DNA of 64,000 bases from Reyranella aquatilis (GTDB taxonomy: Bacteria > Pseudomonadota > Alphaproteobacteria > Reyranellales > Reyranellaceae): the NCBI RefSeq assembly GCF_020880995.1, contig NZ_JAJISD010000010.1:90688-154687 (forward strand), in the 5' to 3' direction. The first letter of the stretch is position 1. Every line of letters starts with the position of its first letter. The notes beneath the pieces are model-generated. The model made no database searches. It was not told the DNA's origin and was given only the letters and a program-made list of their open reading frames with translations. Positions 9,203 through 17,872 of this stretch are shown piece after piece. The position numbers were made by a program, and so were the translations under genes.

Positions 9203-9370
9203 GACCGCCAGTGTAGCGCGTGGCCGGGCCGATCGATCCCGAAACCGCAGGCGATGCGAAACAATTCTTACAAAGCGCGCCACGACGTCGCTGCAACCCG
9301 GTCCTACAACGGCGACGGGTGAAGGGGTCGTTGGCTGGGGAGCCGTCGGCCGGAAGTGGGAAGGGCTACG

Positions 9371-9889
9371 ATGATCCGCGCCATGATCGGCACGGTCGCC
9401 GTGCTTGCGGGGTTCGCGGTCGTCGAGCGTTCCGTCGACGTCAGCACCGGGCAGGGCGATGCATGCACGCCGACCGATTCCTATACATGGCTCCAGCCGG
9501 GCGAGTTCGTGCCGCTGCGCGCCGAGCCGGCCATGGGCGCCCCGGTCGTCGGCCGCGTCCAGGCGCGCGTGTCCGGAACCGATGGGGCGCGGACGATCGT
9601 GCGTCTTTCCGGCAGCCAGGGCGGCTGGGCGCGGATCTCGACGGCCGACGGCGAGGCCCAGGGCTGGATGCCGGCCGACCTGCTGATGGTCGATGCGCGG
9701 GTGAGCGGTCCGGTCGATGTCCGGAGCCGGCCTGGTGTCATGGGGCCGAAGCTCGCGTCACTCGAAGGCGGCGAGGAAACCTTCCGCGTCCTCGGCTGCC
9801 GCGGAGCCTGGCTGCACGTCATCAGCGCCCATACCGGTGATGCCTGGATCGACCGCTGGTGCGCGAAGGAAGAAGGCTGCCGCGGCTGA
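9371..9889 (+). CDS. Secreted protein with two bacterial SH3-like repeats
   Basis: A 172-residue protein with an N-terminal signal sequence (MIRAMIGTVAVLAGFAVVE). Two SH3b-like units follow: VPLRAEPAMGAPVVGRVQ...GWARIS...GWMPADLL at about residues 48-110, and VDVRSRPGVMGPKLASLEGG...GAWLHV...DAWIDRW at about 117-165. Extracytoplasmic SH3b domains often bind peptidoglycan or mediate protein contacts. Cysteines occur near residue 32 and in the second repeat and tail (RVLGCRG, RWC, EEGC), so disulfides are possible. The ATG at 9371 was preferred over the one five codons upstream because it begins at the signal peptide. Domain call is good, the ligand unknown. Confidence 0.78.
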   Translation: MIRAMIGTVAVLAGFAVVERSVDVSTGQGDACTPTDSYTWLQPGEFVPLRAEPAMGAPVVGRVQARVSGTDGARTIVRLSGSQGGWARISTADGEAQGWMPADLLMVDARVSGPVDVRSRPGVMGPKLASLEGGEETFRVLGCRGAWLHVISAHTGDAWIDRWCAKEEGCRG

Positions 9890-9897
9890 TTTCCTCT

Positions 9898-9923
9898 CCT
9901 CCCCCGTCGAACGGGGGGAGGAA
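9898..9923. terminator. GC-rich hairpin between convergent genes
   Basis: A CCTCCCCCGT / ACGGGGGGAGG hairpin with a 3-base loop and one bulged G lies in the 43-base gap between the SH3 gene (plus strand) and the fumarase gene (minus strand). The flanks read TTTCCTC and GGAAA, giving a short U-tract-like stretch on the minus strand. It probably serves as a bidirectional terminator. Confidence 0.55.
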
Positions 9924-9932
9924 AGGCGGGGT

Positions 9933-11549
9933 TCAGATCTTCAGGTCGCTGAAGAAATCGTTGCCCTTGTCGTCGGTGATGATGAAGGCCGGGAAGTTCT
10001 CGACCTGGATGCGCCAGATCGCTTCCATGCCGAGTTCCGGATATTCCAGCACCTCGACCTTTTTGATGACGTTCTGCGCCAGGATGGCGGCAGGGCCGCC
10101 GATCGAGCCGAGATAGAAGCCCTTGTGCTTCTTGCAGGCGTCGACGACCTGCTTGCTGCGGTTGCCCTTGGCCAGCATCACCATCGAGCCGCCGTTGGCC
10201 TGGAAGAGATCGACGTAGGAGTCCATGCGGCCGGCCGTGGTCGGGCCGAACGAGCCCGAGGCCATGCCGGTCGGCGTCTTGGCCGGGCCGGCGTAATAGA
10301 CCGGGAACTGTTTGAAGTAGTCGGGCAGGCCCTCGCCGCGGTCGAGCCGCTCCTTGAGCTTGGCGTGCGCGGAATCGCGGGCCACGATCAGCGTGCCCGT
10401 GAGGTTCACGCGGGTCTTCACCGGATGCTTCGTCAGCACCGACAGCGTGTGCGCCATGCCCTTGTCGAGGTCGACCGACACGACGTTGCCCGAGAGTTGC
10501 TTGGGTTCGACGTCCGGCATGAACTGCGCCGGGTTGGTCTCGAGTTGTTCGAGGAAGACGCCGTCCTTCGTGATCTTGCCGACGGCCTGGCGGTCGGCCG
10601 AGCAGGAGACGCCGATGCCGATCGGCACCGATGCGCCATGGCGGGCGATGCGGATCACGCGCACGTCGTGGCAGAAATACTTGCCGCCGAACTGAGCGCC
10701 GATGCCCATCTGGCGGGTGAGCTCCAGCACCTTGTGCTCCATCTCGCGATCGCGGATGGCCACGCCCTTGTTGTTACCCTCGCCGGGCAGATCGTCGAGG
10801 TAGCGCGTCGAGGCGAGCTTCACCGTCTTGAGGTTCATCTCCGCCGAGGTGCCGCCGACCACGATGGCCAGGTGGTAGGGCGGGCAGGCCGCGGTGCCCA
10901 GCGTGCGGATCTGCGTGTCGAGGAACTTGAGCAGCGAGGCCTCGTTCAGCACGGCCGGAGTCTGCTGGTGCAGGTAGGTCTTGTTGGCCGAGCCGCCGCC
11001 CTTGGCGACGAACAGGAATTTGTAGGCGTCGCCGTCGGTCGCGTAGATGTCGATCTGCGCCGGCAGGTTGGTGCCGGTCTGCACTTCCTTGAACATCGAC
11101 AGCGGCGAGACCTGCGAGTAGCGCAGGTTGGTCTCGGTGTAGGTCTTGTAGACGCCGCGGGCGATCGCTTCCTCGTCGCCGCCGCCGGTCCACACCGCCT
11201 GGCCCTTCTTGCCCATGACGATCGCGGTGCCGGTGTCCTGGCACATCGGCAGCACGCCGCCGGCCGAGATGTTGGCGTTCTTCAGCAATTCGAGGGCCAC
11301 GTAGCGGTCGTTGTCGGACGCCTCGCCGTCGTCGAGGATGTTGCGCAGCTGCTGGAGATGGCCCGGGCGCAGCAGATGGGAAATGTCGTGGAAGGCGGCC
11401 GCGGTGAGCGTCGTCAGCGCCTCGGGCTCGACGGTCAGCACGTCGCGGCCGTTGAACTTGGCGGTGCCGACGAAGTCCGAAGTGAGCTTGCGGTAGGACG
11501 TCGTGTCCTCGTGGCTCGGGAACATTTCCTGGAACTGGAATTCGGGCAT
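9933..11549 (-). CDS. fum: Class I fumarate hydratase (Fe-S dependent)
   Basis: A 538-residue TCA-cycle enzyme that interconverts fumarate and malate. It belongs to the iron-sulfur, oxygen-labile class I (FumA/FumB type), not the FumC type. Cysteines in family positions appear in [28 protein letters not shown] and [12 protein letters not shown], and the motif [12 protein letters not shown] follows the last. The length matches the homodimeric FumA form with N- and C-terminal domains fused. The ATG at 11547-11549 ([11 protein letters not shown]) begins the family-like region; the longer frame upstream runs across sspB and is spurious. Confidence 0.95.
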   Translation of the reverse strand: MPEFQFQEMFPSHEDTTSYRKLTSDFVGTAKFNGRDVLTVEPEALTTLTAAAFHDISHLLRPGHLQQLRNILDDGEASDNDRYVALELLKNANISAGGVLPMCQDTGTAIVMGKKGQAVWTGGGDEEAIARGVYKTYTETNLRYSQVSPLSMFKEVQTGTNLPAQIDIYATDGDAYKFLFVAKGGGSANKTYLHQQTPAVLNEASLLKFLDTQIRTLGTAACPPYHLAIVVGGTSAEMNLKTVKLASTRYLDDLPGEGNNKGVAIRDREMEHKVLELTRQMGIGAQFGGKYFCHDVRVIRIARHGASVPIGIGVSCSADRQAVGKITKDGVFLEQLETNPAQFMPDVEPKQLSGNVVSVDLDKGMAHTLSVLTKHPVKTRVNLTGTLIVARDSAHAKLKERLDRGEGLPDYFKQFPVYYAGPAKTPTGMASGSFGPTTAGRMDSYVDLFQANGGSMVMLAKGNRSKQVVDACKKHKGFYLGSIGGPAAILAQNVIKKVEVLEYPELGMEAIWRIQVENFPAFIITDDKGNDFFSDLKI

Positions 11550-11614
11550 GCGTCTTCTCCTGGCGACCCTGTCGGGGCGCCGGTTTCCTGCCGCAGCCGG
11601 GGCGCGGCGTCTAG

Positions 11615-12175
11615 CTACTTCTTTCGGAAGCTGTCGAGCTTGACGACCTTGGAGGCGGCGTCCTCGGGCTTGGCCGCATCGTCGGCGGCGGCTTCGGCGG
11701 GCGCCTGACCGTCCTCGCCCTCGGTGGGCGCGGCCGCGGGCCGCTTTTCCGGCACCGGTAGCGGTGTCGGCTCGGAAGCGCCTACGGGAGCGGGCGCGCC
11801 ATCGAGCTTCTCGCCCGTCTTGTCGCGACGGTCGAACTGCAGGCCGAAGCGCACCGACGGATCGACGAAGGCGGAGAGGGCCGCGAACGGAACCTTGATG
11901 CGCTCCTGCTGCTTGTTGAAGCTCACCGTCACTTCGAACGAATCGTCGTGCAGGATGAGATCCCAGTACTGGTGTTGCAGAACGATCGTCATCTCTTCGG
12001 GATACTTCGCGCGCAGATACTCCGGCAGTTCCACGCCGGGATCGCCGCTGCGGAAGCTGATGTAGAAATGATGCGAGCCCGGGAGGCCCGATTCCGCGAC
12101 CTGAGTCAGCACGCGTCGCACGACGCTGCGCAGCGCATCGTCGACGAGAGCGTCGTAGTGAAAGCGATCGTTCAT
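11615..12175 (-). CDS. sspB: SspB-type ClpXP adaptor protein
   Basis: A 186-residue adaptor that captures ssrA-tagged proteins and delivers them to the ClpXP protease. The folded tag-binding domain covers about residues 1-110 ([19 protein letters not shown], then [20 protein letters not shown] and [20 protein letters not shown]). A long Pro/Ala/Glu linker follows. The last residues, [10 protein letters not shown], fit the ClpX-tethering tail of SspB proteins. The ATG at 12173-12175 matches the domain start. It lies on the same strand as, and less than 100 bases downstream of, the tmRNA gene that makes the tags it recognises, an apt functional pairing. Confidence 0.92.
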   Translation of the reverse strand: MNDRFHYDALVDDALRSVVRRVLTQVAESGLPGSHHFYISFRSGDPGVELPEYLRAKYPEEMTIVLQHQYWDLILHDDSFEVTVSFNKQQERIKVPFAALSAFVDPSVRFGLQFDRRDKTGEKLDGAPAPVGASEPTPLPVPEKRPAAAPTEGEDGQAPAEAAADDAAKPEDAASKVVKLDSFRKK

Positions 12176-12261
12176 GGCCTGTCGGAAATTTCGTGAAAGC
12201 ATCGGCCCGCGGTGCGGGAGAGTCAACGATGGCAATAGCGGTCAATCGCCGGGAAGGAAAG

Positions 12262-12575
12262 CGGAGATGACCGGGGAATGAGTGGGGGGCTTCTGTTGCC
12301 CGGTGCCCCCCGGACCGCGCTTACGTCCGCTGTTTAGGCGGCAGCAGCGAGTGTAACGGTGTTATCGTTAGCACTTGTGAATGGCCCGTCACGGCGGAAC
12401 CATACCGGGCAAAAACCGCGCCTTTACCACGCTCGTCGATCCTGGTTCGCCCCCATCGGTTCCGCCCCACGGGAAGTCCCGGGTGCGGAGAAGAATGGTG
12501 GAGGCGCCGGGTACTGCCCCCGGGTCCGAAACGCTTATTTCACGCGGCGTTTATCGCCATAGTCGGTTTCCCGAC
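12262..12575 (-). ncRNA. ssrA: Circularly permuted two-piece tmRNA (alpha-tmRNA) gene
   Basis: Read on the minus strand. The acceptor piece runs from about 12575 to a genomically encoded CCA at 12496-12498, with T-stem CCGGG/CCCGG around a GGCAGTA loop. A spacer of about 41 bases (12495-12455) follows. The coding piece starts with GGGGGCG at 12454-12448 and contains GGATCGACG, the tmRNA D-arm signature. The 5' GGGGGCG pairs with 3' CGCCTCC over seven base pairs, with a G-U at pair 3, the alanyl-tRNA synthetase identity element. The tag frame at 12372-12334 reads ANDNTVTLAAAA then TAA. A GGGGGGC/GCCCCCC pairing region follows it. The 3' limit near 12262 is approximate. Confidence 0.93.
12455..12495 (-). 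other. Excised spacer between the two tmRNA pieces
   Basis: About 41 bases lie between the encoded CCA end of the acceptor piece and the 5' GGGGGCG of the coding piece. In alphaproteobacterial permuted tmRNA this segment is removed by processing, leaving two RNAs held together by base pairing. The borders are set by the acceptor-stem pairing and are inferred, not measured. Confidence 0.75.
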
Positions 12576-12581
12576 GCGCTC

Positions 12582-12610
12582 TATATAGGCGCTCCGCCCG
12601 GCTTTTTGAA
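12582..12610 (-). promoter_or_regulatory. Predicted sigma-70-type promoter of ssrA
   Basis: On the minus strand TTCAAA (12610-12605) and TATATA (12587-12582) are separated by exactly 17 bases. This would start transcription near 12575, just ahead of the tmRNA acceptor piece. The position fits well, and the -10 element is unusually AT-rich for this region. Confidence 0.65.
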
Positions 12611-12713
12611 GGCCATCCCCGGCGCCCAGTCCGCGCCCGGTCGCGTGAAGTTTTCCCATGGCCCACCGTCCGCTGCGCCCATAAAGTCCGGCGCAAACAA
12701 GGACCGCGAAACG

Positions 12714-13652
12714 ATGCCCCTCTCCAGCGACCAGCAGGCAGAAATCGACCAGGCCAGGGCCGGCGCCCAGCCGACCTTGCGACCCGTCGCTCCGGCGCTG
12801 GAGGAAATCCTCTACCAGGCGCTGCCCGTGCTCGATCACGGCTTCGTCCGGGTCGTCGACTACATGGGCGACGACGCGGCCGTGGTGCAGGCGGCGCGCG
12901 TGAGCTACGGCCGCGGCACCAAGAAGGTGAGCGAGGATCGCGGGCTCATCAACTACCTGATGCGGCACCGGCACACGACGCCGTTCGAGATGTGCGAGAT
13001 CAAGTACCACGTGAAGCTGCCGATCTTCGTGGCGCGCCAGTGGATCCGCCATCGCACCGCCAATGTGAACGAATATTCCGCGCGCTACTCGATCCTCGAC
13101 AACGAGTTCTACCTGCCCAGGCCCGAGCATCTCGCGGCCCAGAGCGCGAACAACCGGCAGGGCCGCGACCAGGTGCTGACGGGCAAGGAAGCCGAGCGGG
13201 TCTTCGGCCTGCTGAAGAAGGACGCCGAGCTGGTCTACGAGCACTATCTCGAGATGCTGAACGAGGGAGAGGGCGGGGCGCCGCTCGACCCCGAGCGCTC
13301 GGGCCTCGCGCGCGAACTCGCCCGCATGAACCTGTCGCTGGGCTTCTATACGCAGTGGTACTGGAAGACCAACCTCCACAACCTGATGCATTTCCTCTCG
13401 CTGCGCGCCGACGCCCATGCGCAGTACGAGATCCGCGTCTATGCCGAGACCATGCTCGACACGCTGAAGCGCTGGTGCCCGATCAGCCACGACGCCTTCG
13501 TCGAGTACCGCATGGGAGGCACGCACCTCTCCAAGACCGGCCTCGCCATCGTCAAGCGCATGCTCGCCGGCGAGAAGGTCGACCAGAAGTCGAGTGGTCT
13601 CAGCGCCCGCGAATGGCGCGAGCTGATGGCCGCGCTCGGACAGGAAGCGTGA
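12714..13652 (+). CDS. thyX: FAD-dependent thymidylate synthase ThyX
   Basis: A 312-residue flavin-dependent enzyme that methylates dUMP to dTMP using methylene-tetrahydrofolate and NADPH. The ThyX signature is seen as [15 protein letters not shown] from residue 112. Further family features include [14 protein letters not shown] (residues 53-66) and the late [18 protein letters not shown], with [11 protein letters not shown] near the C-terminus. The length is somewhat above the shortest family members, as usual for alphaproteobacterial forms. The ATG at 12714 was chosen because the longer frame would run back through the tmRNA gene. The GNAT gene start overlaps its stop (GTGA). Confidence 0.96.
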   Translation: MPLSSDQQAEIDQARAGAQPTLRPVAPALEEILYQALPVLDHGFVRVVDYMGDDAAVVQAARVSYGRGTKKVSEDRGLINYLMRHRHTTPFEMCEIKYHVKLPIFVARQWIRHRTANVNEYSARYSILDNEFYLPRPEHLAAQSANNRQGRDQVLTGKEAERVFGLLKKDAELVYEHYLEMLNEGEGGAPLDPERSGLARELARMNLSLGFYTQWYWKTNLHNLMHFLSLRADAHAQYEIRVYAETMLDTLKRWCPISHDAFVEYRMGGTHLSKTGLAIVKRMLAGEKVDQKSSGLSAREWRELMAALGQEA

Positions 13653-14191
13653 TCCGCGATCCCGGCCGGCTGCGGCTGCTGCGCGAGCGGCCGCGCGACG
13701 CCGGGGCGGTCGAGGCGATGAACGAGGCGGCCTTCGGACCCGATCGCCAGCAGAAGACGGTCTACCGGCTGCGTGAGGGCGTGAAGCCGATTCGTGAACT
13801 CTGCTTCGTCGCCATCGACCAGAAGGACCGGATGGTGGCGTCGATTCGCAACTGGCCGATCCTGATCAGCGACAAGTGGCCGGCCGTCATGCTGGGCCCG
13901 CTCGCCATCTCGCCCGAGCTGCGCGGCATGGGCTACGGCAAGGCACTGATGTGGCACTCGATGGCGCAGTCGCGCATGCTGGGCCACAGCCGCATCATCC
14001 TGGTGGGCGATCCCGAGTACTACAACCAGTTCGGCTTCCGCCGTGACCTCGCACTGAACATCCAGCTCCCCGGCTGGGTCGAGGATCGCCGCTTCCTCGC
14101 CCTCGAACTCGTCGCCGGCTCGATGATCGGCGTGCACGGCATGATCGGCAAATGGCGCGTGGGCTGGCGGCCGAGCGGGCGCCGCAAGTAA
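13649..14191 (+). CDS. GNAT-family N-acetyltransferase (YhbS-like)
   Basis: A 180-residue acetyl-CoA-dependent transferase. The acetyl-CoA binding core is [21 protein letters not shown] (about residues 81-101), with the usual R/Q-x-x-G-x-G/A pattern as [23 protein letters not shown] follows and is typical of the YhbS-like subgroup. The substrate is unknown. The GTG start at 13649 overlaps the thyX stop codon, implying translational coupling. It could equally be called a generic GNAT; there is no evidence linking it to thymidylate synthesis. Confidence 0.87.
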   Translation: MIRDPGRLRLLRERPRDAGAVEAMNEAAFGPDRQQKTVYRLREGVKPIRELCFVAIDQKDRMVASIRNWPILISDKWPAVMLGPLAISPELRGMGYGKALMWHSMAQSRMLGHSRIILVGDPEYYNQFGFRRDLALNIQLPGWVEDRRFLALELVAGSMIGVHGMIGKWRVGWRPSGRRK

Positions 14192-14222
14192 CTTTCGAGC
14201 GGAATCACTGTGGCGATGCCAG

Positions 14223-14244
14223 GTCCTTCGCTTCGTTCAGGACG
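14223..14244. repeat. Dispersed 22-base imperfect palindrome, copy 2
   Basis: Exact second copy, same orientation, of the 22-base element at 1465-1486. It lies between the GNAT gene and the convergent mrp gene, again at a 3' gene end. Its GTCCT/AGGAC arms could form a small hairpin. Confidence 0.6.
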
Positions 14245-14252
14245 GCAGGCCT

Positions 14253-15419
14253 TTACTGCACCACGATGTTCGGGGCCTTGCGGGCGCCGCGCTGGTTGGC
14301 GCTGAGTTGCTTCCACATCCGGCCGGCGATGTTCTTGTAGACCTGCGCGTGCGGGCTGTCGGGCTTCGACACGACGATGGGATGGCCGCTGTCGGACGTG
14401 GTGCGGATGTCGAGATGCAGCGGGACCTCGCCGAGGAACGGCACACCGAGCTTGACGGCTTCCTCGCGGGCGCCGCCATGGCCGAAGATCTCCGAGCGCT
14501 CGCCGCACTTGGGGCAGAGGAAATAGCTCATGTTCTCGACGATGCCGAGTACCGGCACGGCGACCTTGCGGAACATGTTCAGGCCCTTGCGCGCGTCGAC
14601 CAGCGCGATGTCCTGCGGTGTCGAGACGATGACGGCGCCGGCCAGCGCCACGCGCTGCGCCAGCGTGAGCTGGGCGTCACCCGTGCCGGGCGGCATGTCG
14701 ACCACCAGCACGTCGAGGTCGCCCCAGGTGACGTCGCGCAGCATCTGCTCCAGCGCGCTCGACACCATGGGCCCGCGCCAGATCATCGGCGTGTCCTCGT
14801 TCACGATGTAGCCGATCGACATGGTCTTGAGCCCGAAGCGCTCGATCGGCTTCAGCTGCTTGCCGTCCGTCGATTCGGGCTTCTCGGTCACGCCCAGCAT
14901 GCGCGGCATCGAGGGGCCGTAGATGTCGGCGTCGAGCAGCCCGACCGAGAGGCCGTTTGCGGCGAGGCCGAGCGCCAGGTTGACTGCGGTGGTCGACTTG
15001 CCGACGCCGCCCTTGCCCGAGGCCACGGCGACGATGTGCTTCACGCCCGGCACGTCGATGCGGCCGCCGCCGCCCGTGGTCTTTCCGGCGGGGGCGCCGT
15101 GGTTGTGCCCATGCGCATGGCCGTGATTGCCTTGCGCTGAGGGTGCGGCCGGGCGGGGCGGGGGCGCCGCCCGCTCGGCGGTCATCACGGCGGTGGCGGA
15201 AAGGACGCCTGGCATGGCCCGGATCGCCTGCTCGCAGGCCTGGCGCAGCGGCTCGAGGGCGGTGCCGCGGGCGGGATCGACATCGAGCGTCACCGCGACA
15301 TGACCGGCGCGCGTGGCGATGCCGCTCACCATGCCCAGCGCTTCGACACTGCGGCCGGTCGCCGGATCGATGACGGTTTCGAGAACCTTCCGGATGGCCG
15401 ATTCGCTTATTTCCGCCAT
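14253..15419 (-). CDS. mrp: Mrp/ApbC/NBP35-family Fe-S cluster carrier ATPase
   Basis: A 388-residue P-loop protein that binds and transfers Fe-S clusters to apo-enzymes. An N-terminal MIP18/DUF59 domain (residues about 1-85) is joined to the ATPase by a linker containing HGHAHGHNHG. The deviant Walker A is VASGKGGVGKSTTAVNLALG, followed by LLDADIYGPSMPRMLG. The cluster-binding CxxC is in YFLCPKCGERSEIFG. Start and length agree with the family. It is divergent from hflK across 141 bases. The His-rich linker is unusual enough to note; whether it binds metal is not known. Confidence 0.94.
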   Translation of the reverse strand: MAEISESAIRKVLETVIDPATGRSVEALGMVSGIATRAGHVAVTLDVDPARGTALEPLRQACEQAIRAMPGVLSATAVMTAERAAPPPRPAAPSAQGNHGHAHGHNHGAPAGKTTGGGGRIDVPGVKHIVAVASGKGGVGKSTTAVNLALGLAANGLSVGLLDADIYGPSMPRMLGVTEKPESTDGKQLKPIERFGLKTMSIGYIVNEDTPMIWRGPMVSSALEQMLRDVTWGDLDVLVVDMPPGTGDAQLTLAQRVALAGAVIVSTPQDIALVDARKGLNMFRKVAVPVLGIVENMSYFLCPKCGERSEIFGHGGAREEAVKLGVPFLGEVPLHLDIRTTSDSGHPIVVSKPDSPHAQVYKNIAGRMWKQLSANQRGARKAPNIVVQ

Positions 15420-15560
15420 GTTCTGCTGCTTCCGCCGCGGCGCATTTTCACGTCCGCCGCTTGATTGAAGGTGGGCCTGCCGTCACATATATGCAGCTCG
15501 TGTGGAAATCAAAAGCGACAACGCGCGAACGCGCGACAAGCAGGGGCCCTGAGGTGAACG

Positions 15561-16778
15561 ATGGCGTGGAATAACAACGGCGGCGGCCCCTGGGGCGGCG
15601 GCGGTGGAGGCGGCGGCTCTGGTGGAGGCGGCGGTCCCTGGGGTGGTGGCGGTGGCAACCGTGGCGGTGGGGGCGGCGGCGGTGGCGGCCCCTTCGGTTC
15701 GCGGCGTCCCCCCGACATGGAAGACGTCATCCGCAAGGGCCAGGAGCGGCTCAAGAACCTCATGCCCGGCGGTTTCGGCACCTACAAGGGCATCGCCCTG
15801 GTGGTGCTCGGCGCGCTGGTGATCTGGCTGGCGACCGGTTTTTTCCGCGTGCAGCCCAACCAGCAGGCGATCCAACTGGTATTCGGCAAGCCCTACGGTA
15901 AGCCGGTCGAGCCCGGCCTGCACTACAATCTGCCCGCGCCGATCGGAAACGTCGTGGTCGTGAACGTGCAGGACCAGCGCCGCACCGTCATCGGCTCGCG
16001 CGGCAACCAGGTTTCGACGCCCTATACCCGCGGCCCGCGCCCGACCTCGACCGAGAACCTGATGCTGACCGGCGATGAGAATATCGTCGACATCGAGTTC
16101 GCCGTCCTCTGGCAGATCAAGGACGTGTTCAAGTACGCATTCGACGTGCGCAATCCCGAGGAGAACGTGCGCGCGGGCGCCGAGGCCGCGATGCGCGAGA
16201 TCATCGGCAAGTCGAACCTGCAATATGCCCAGACCGAGGGTCGCAGCCGCATCGAGCAGGACACCAAGGACCTGCTGCAGCGTATCCTCGACGAATACGG
16301 GCTGGGCGTGCGCATCTCGCAGATTCAGCTGTTGCGGGTCGACCCGCCGCAGGAGGTCATCGCGGCCTTCCGCGACGTGCAGGCGGCACGCGCCGACAAG
16401 GAAAAGCTGATCAACGAGGGCAATACCTACCGTAATCAGCAGCTGCCGCGCGCCAAGGGTGAGGCGGAATCGATCGTCCAGCGCGCCGAGGCCTACAAGG
16501 CCGAGATCGTGGCGCGTGCGAGCGGCGATGGCCAACGCTTCGACCAGGTCTACGAACAGTGGGCCAAGGCCAAGGACATCACCACCGAGCGGCTCTATCT
16601 CGACACGATGGAAGAGGTCCTGCGCAACGTGAACAAGGTGCTGGTCGACAAGGGCACGACTAACAATGGTGGCGTCCTGCCCTATCTGCCGCTGCCTGAG
16701 CTGCGGTCGAGCCAGACGCCGGGGGTGGGGCCGCAACCCCGACCGGCGCCTCAGCCGCTGCCGGGAGCCACGCGATGA
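15561..16778 (+). CDS. hflK: FtsH protease modulator HflK
   Basis: A 405-residue inner-membrane SPFH-domain protein that, with HflC, forms a large periplasmic complex around the FtsH protease. The first 48 residues are almost entirely Gly with a few Pro, Trp, Asn and Ser (WGGGGG-type runs). A membrane helix follows at about residues 76-93 (IALVVLGALVIWLATGFF), then the SPFH domain (RVQPNQQAIQLVFGKPY and onward). The helical region with QAARADKEKLINEG and QRAEAYKAEIVARASGDGQRF is typical of HflK. The stop overlaps the hflC ATG, so the pair is translationally coupled. Confidence 0.95.
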   Translation: MAWNNNGGGPWGGGGGGGGSGGGGGPWGGGGGNRGGGGGGGGGPFGSRRPPDMEDVIRKGQERLKNLMPGGFGTYKGIALVVLGALVIWLATGFFRVQPNQQAIQLVFGKPYGKPVEPGLHYNLPAPIGNVVVVNVQDQRRTVIGSRGNQVSTPYTRGPRPTSTENLMLTGDENIVDIEFAVLWQIKDVFKYAFDVRNPEENVRAGAEAAMREIIGKSNLQYAQTEGRSRIEQDTKDLLQRILDEYGLGVRISQIQLLRVDPPQEVIAAFRDVQAARADKEKLINEGNTYRNQQLPRAKGEAESIVQRAEAYKAEIVARASGDGQRFDQVYEQWAKAKDITTERLYLDTMEEVLRNVNKVLVDKGTTNNGGVLPYLPLPELRSSQTPGVGPQPRPAPQPLPGATR

Positions 16779-17662
16779 GCAACCGTTCGATCTTCGCCCT
16801 GATCGCGCTCGCGATCGTGGGCTTTCTCCTGACCCAGACCTTCTACACGGTCGATCCGACCAAGCAGGTCCTCGTCCGCCAGTTCGGCGCGATCGTCGGC
16901 GAACCGAAGACCCAGCCGGGTCTCTATGCCAAGATCCCGGTGGTGCAGGACATCCAGCGGATCGACCGCCGGCTGCTCGACTACGAAGCCGAGGAGTTCG
17001 AGATCATCGCGGGCGACCAGAAGCGCCTCGTGGTCGATGCCTACGCCCGCTACAAGATCGTGGCGGCCAAGCGCTATGCGCAGACCGTGCCGGGCGGCGA
17101 GACCACCCTGCGCGGGCTGCTCGATTCGCTGATCAACTCGGAAATCCGCGGCGTCCTGTCGTCGGTGCCGCTGCATGCGGTGCTGACCGACCAGCGCGCC
17201 AACCTGATGGACGAGATCACCAAGCGGGTGAACGGCAAGACCATGGAACTGGGGGTCGAGACGGTCGACGTGCGCATCAAGCGTGCCGACCTGCCCCAGG
17301 CCAACTCCCAGTCGGTCTACAACCGCATGAAGACCGACCGCGAGCGCGAGGCCGGCCAGCTTCGCGCCGAGGGCGACGAGGAGAATGCCCGCATCAAGGC
17401 GACGGCCGACCGCGAGGTCGCCGTGATCAAGGCGGATGCCGGGCTGAAGGCGCAGGTCCTGAAGGGCGAGGCGGATGCCGCCGCGACCGAGATCTACGCC
17501 AAGGCGTTCAGCAAGGATAAGGACTTCTACGCCTTCTACCGGCGCATGGAGGCCTACAAGCAGGCGTTCGGTTCCGGCGGCTCGACCATGCTGCTGAGCC
17601 CGGACAACGACTTCTTCCGCTACTTCAACGACCCGTCGGGGCTGGCTGCGCCCAGGAAGTAA
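16775..17662 (+). CDS. hflC: FtsH protease modulator HflC
   Basis: A 295-residue partner of HflK in the FtsH-regulating membrane complex. A membrane helix covers residues about 5-22 (IFALIALAIVGFLLTQTF). The SPFH domain follows (TKQVLVRQFGAIVGEPKTQPGLYAKIPVVQDIQRIDRR-type sequence), then a coiled segment with MKTDREREAGQLRAEGDEEN that pairs with HflK. The ATG overlaps the hflK stop by four bases. A strong terminator follows its stop, so hflKC appears to end as a unit before degP. Confidence 0.95.
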   Translation: MSNRSIFALIALAIVGFLLTQTFYTVDPTKQVLVRQFGAIVGEPKTQPGLYAKIPVVQDIQRIDRRLLDYEAEEFEIIAGDQKRLVVDAYARYKIVAAKRYAQTVPGGETTLRGLLDSLINSEIRGVLSSVPLHAVLTDQRANLMDEITKRVNGKTMELGVETVDVRIKRADLPQANSQSVYNRMKTDREREAGQLRAEGDEENARIKATADREVAVIKADAGLKAQVLKGEADAAATEIYAKAFSKDKDFYAFYRRMEAYKQAFGSGGSTMLLSPDNDFFRYFNDPSGLAAPRK

Positions 17663-17684
17663 AGACCGGCAAGAACCGTACCGG

Positions 17685-17727
17685 ACCGGCGGCTGTGGCA
17701 CTCCTGCCACGCCGCCGGTTTCTTTTT
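17685..17727 (+). terminator. Rho-independent terminator after hflC
   Basis: ACCGGCGGC...GCCGCCGGT arms extended by TGTGGCA/TGCCACG, with loop CTCC and followed by TTTCTTTTT. The long GC stem plus U-tract is a standard intrinsic terminator, placed 22 bases after the hflC stop. Confidence 0.88.
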
Positions 17728-17872
17728 CGGGACACGCGAAAAACCCAGCAAATACGGGCCTGATAACGACCTCTTTATTTGCGCCACAATCGGGCCGCAG
17801 GTAGACAGGAACTCTAACGCGCGGCGCCGGCCGTACCGACCGTTTGGCCTTGAGCGCCGTTGGAGGTCGGTC

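Noticed and set aside
17740..17872. Possible sigma-E (GGAACT) or heat-shock promoter for degP
   Set aside because: GGAACT and CTTGAG are present but no matching -10 element lies at the right distance; the likeness is too weak to list.
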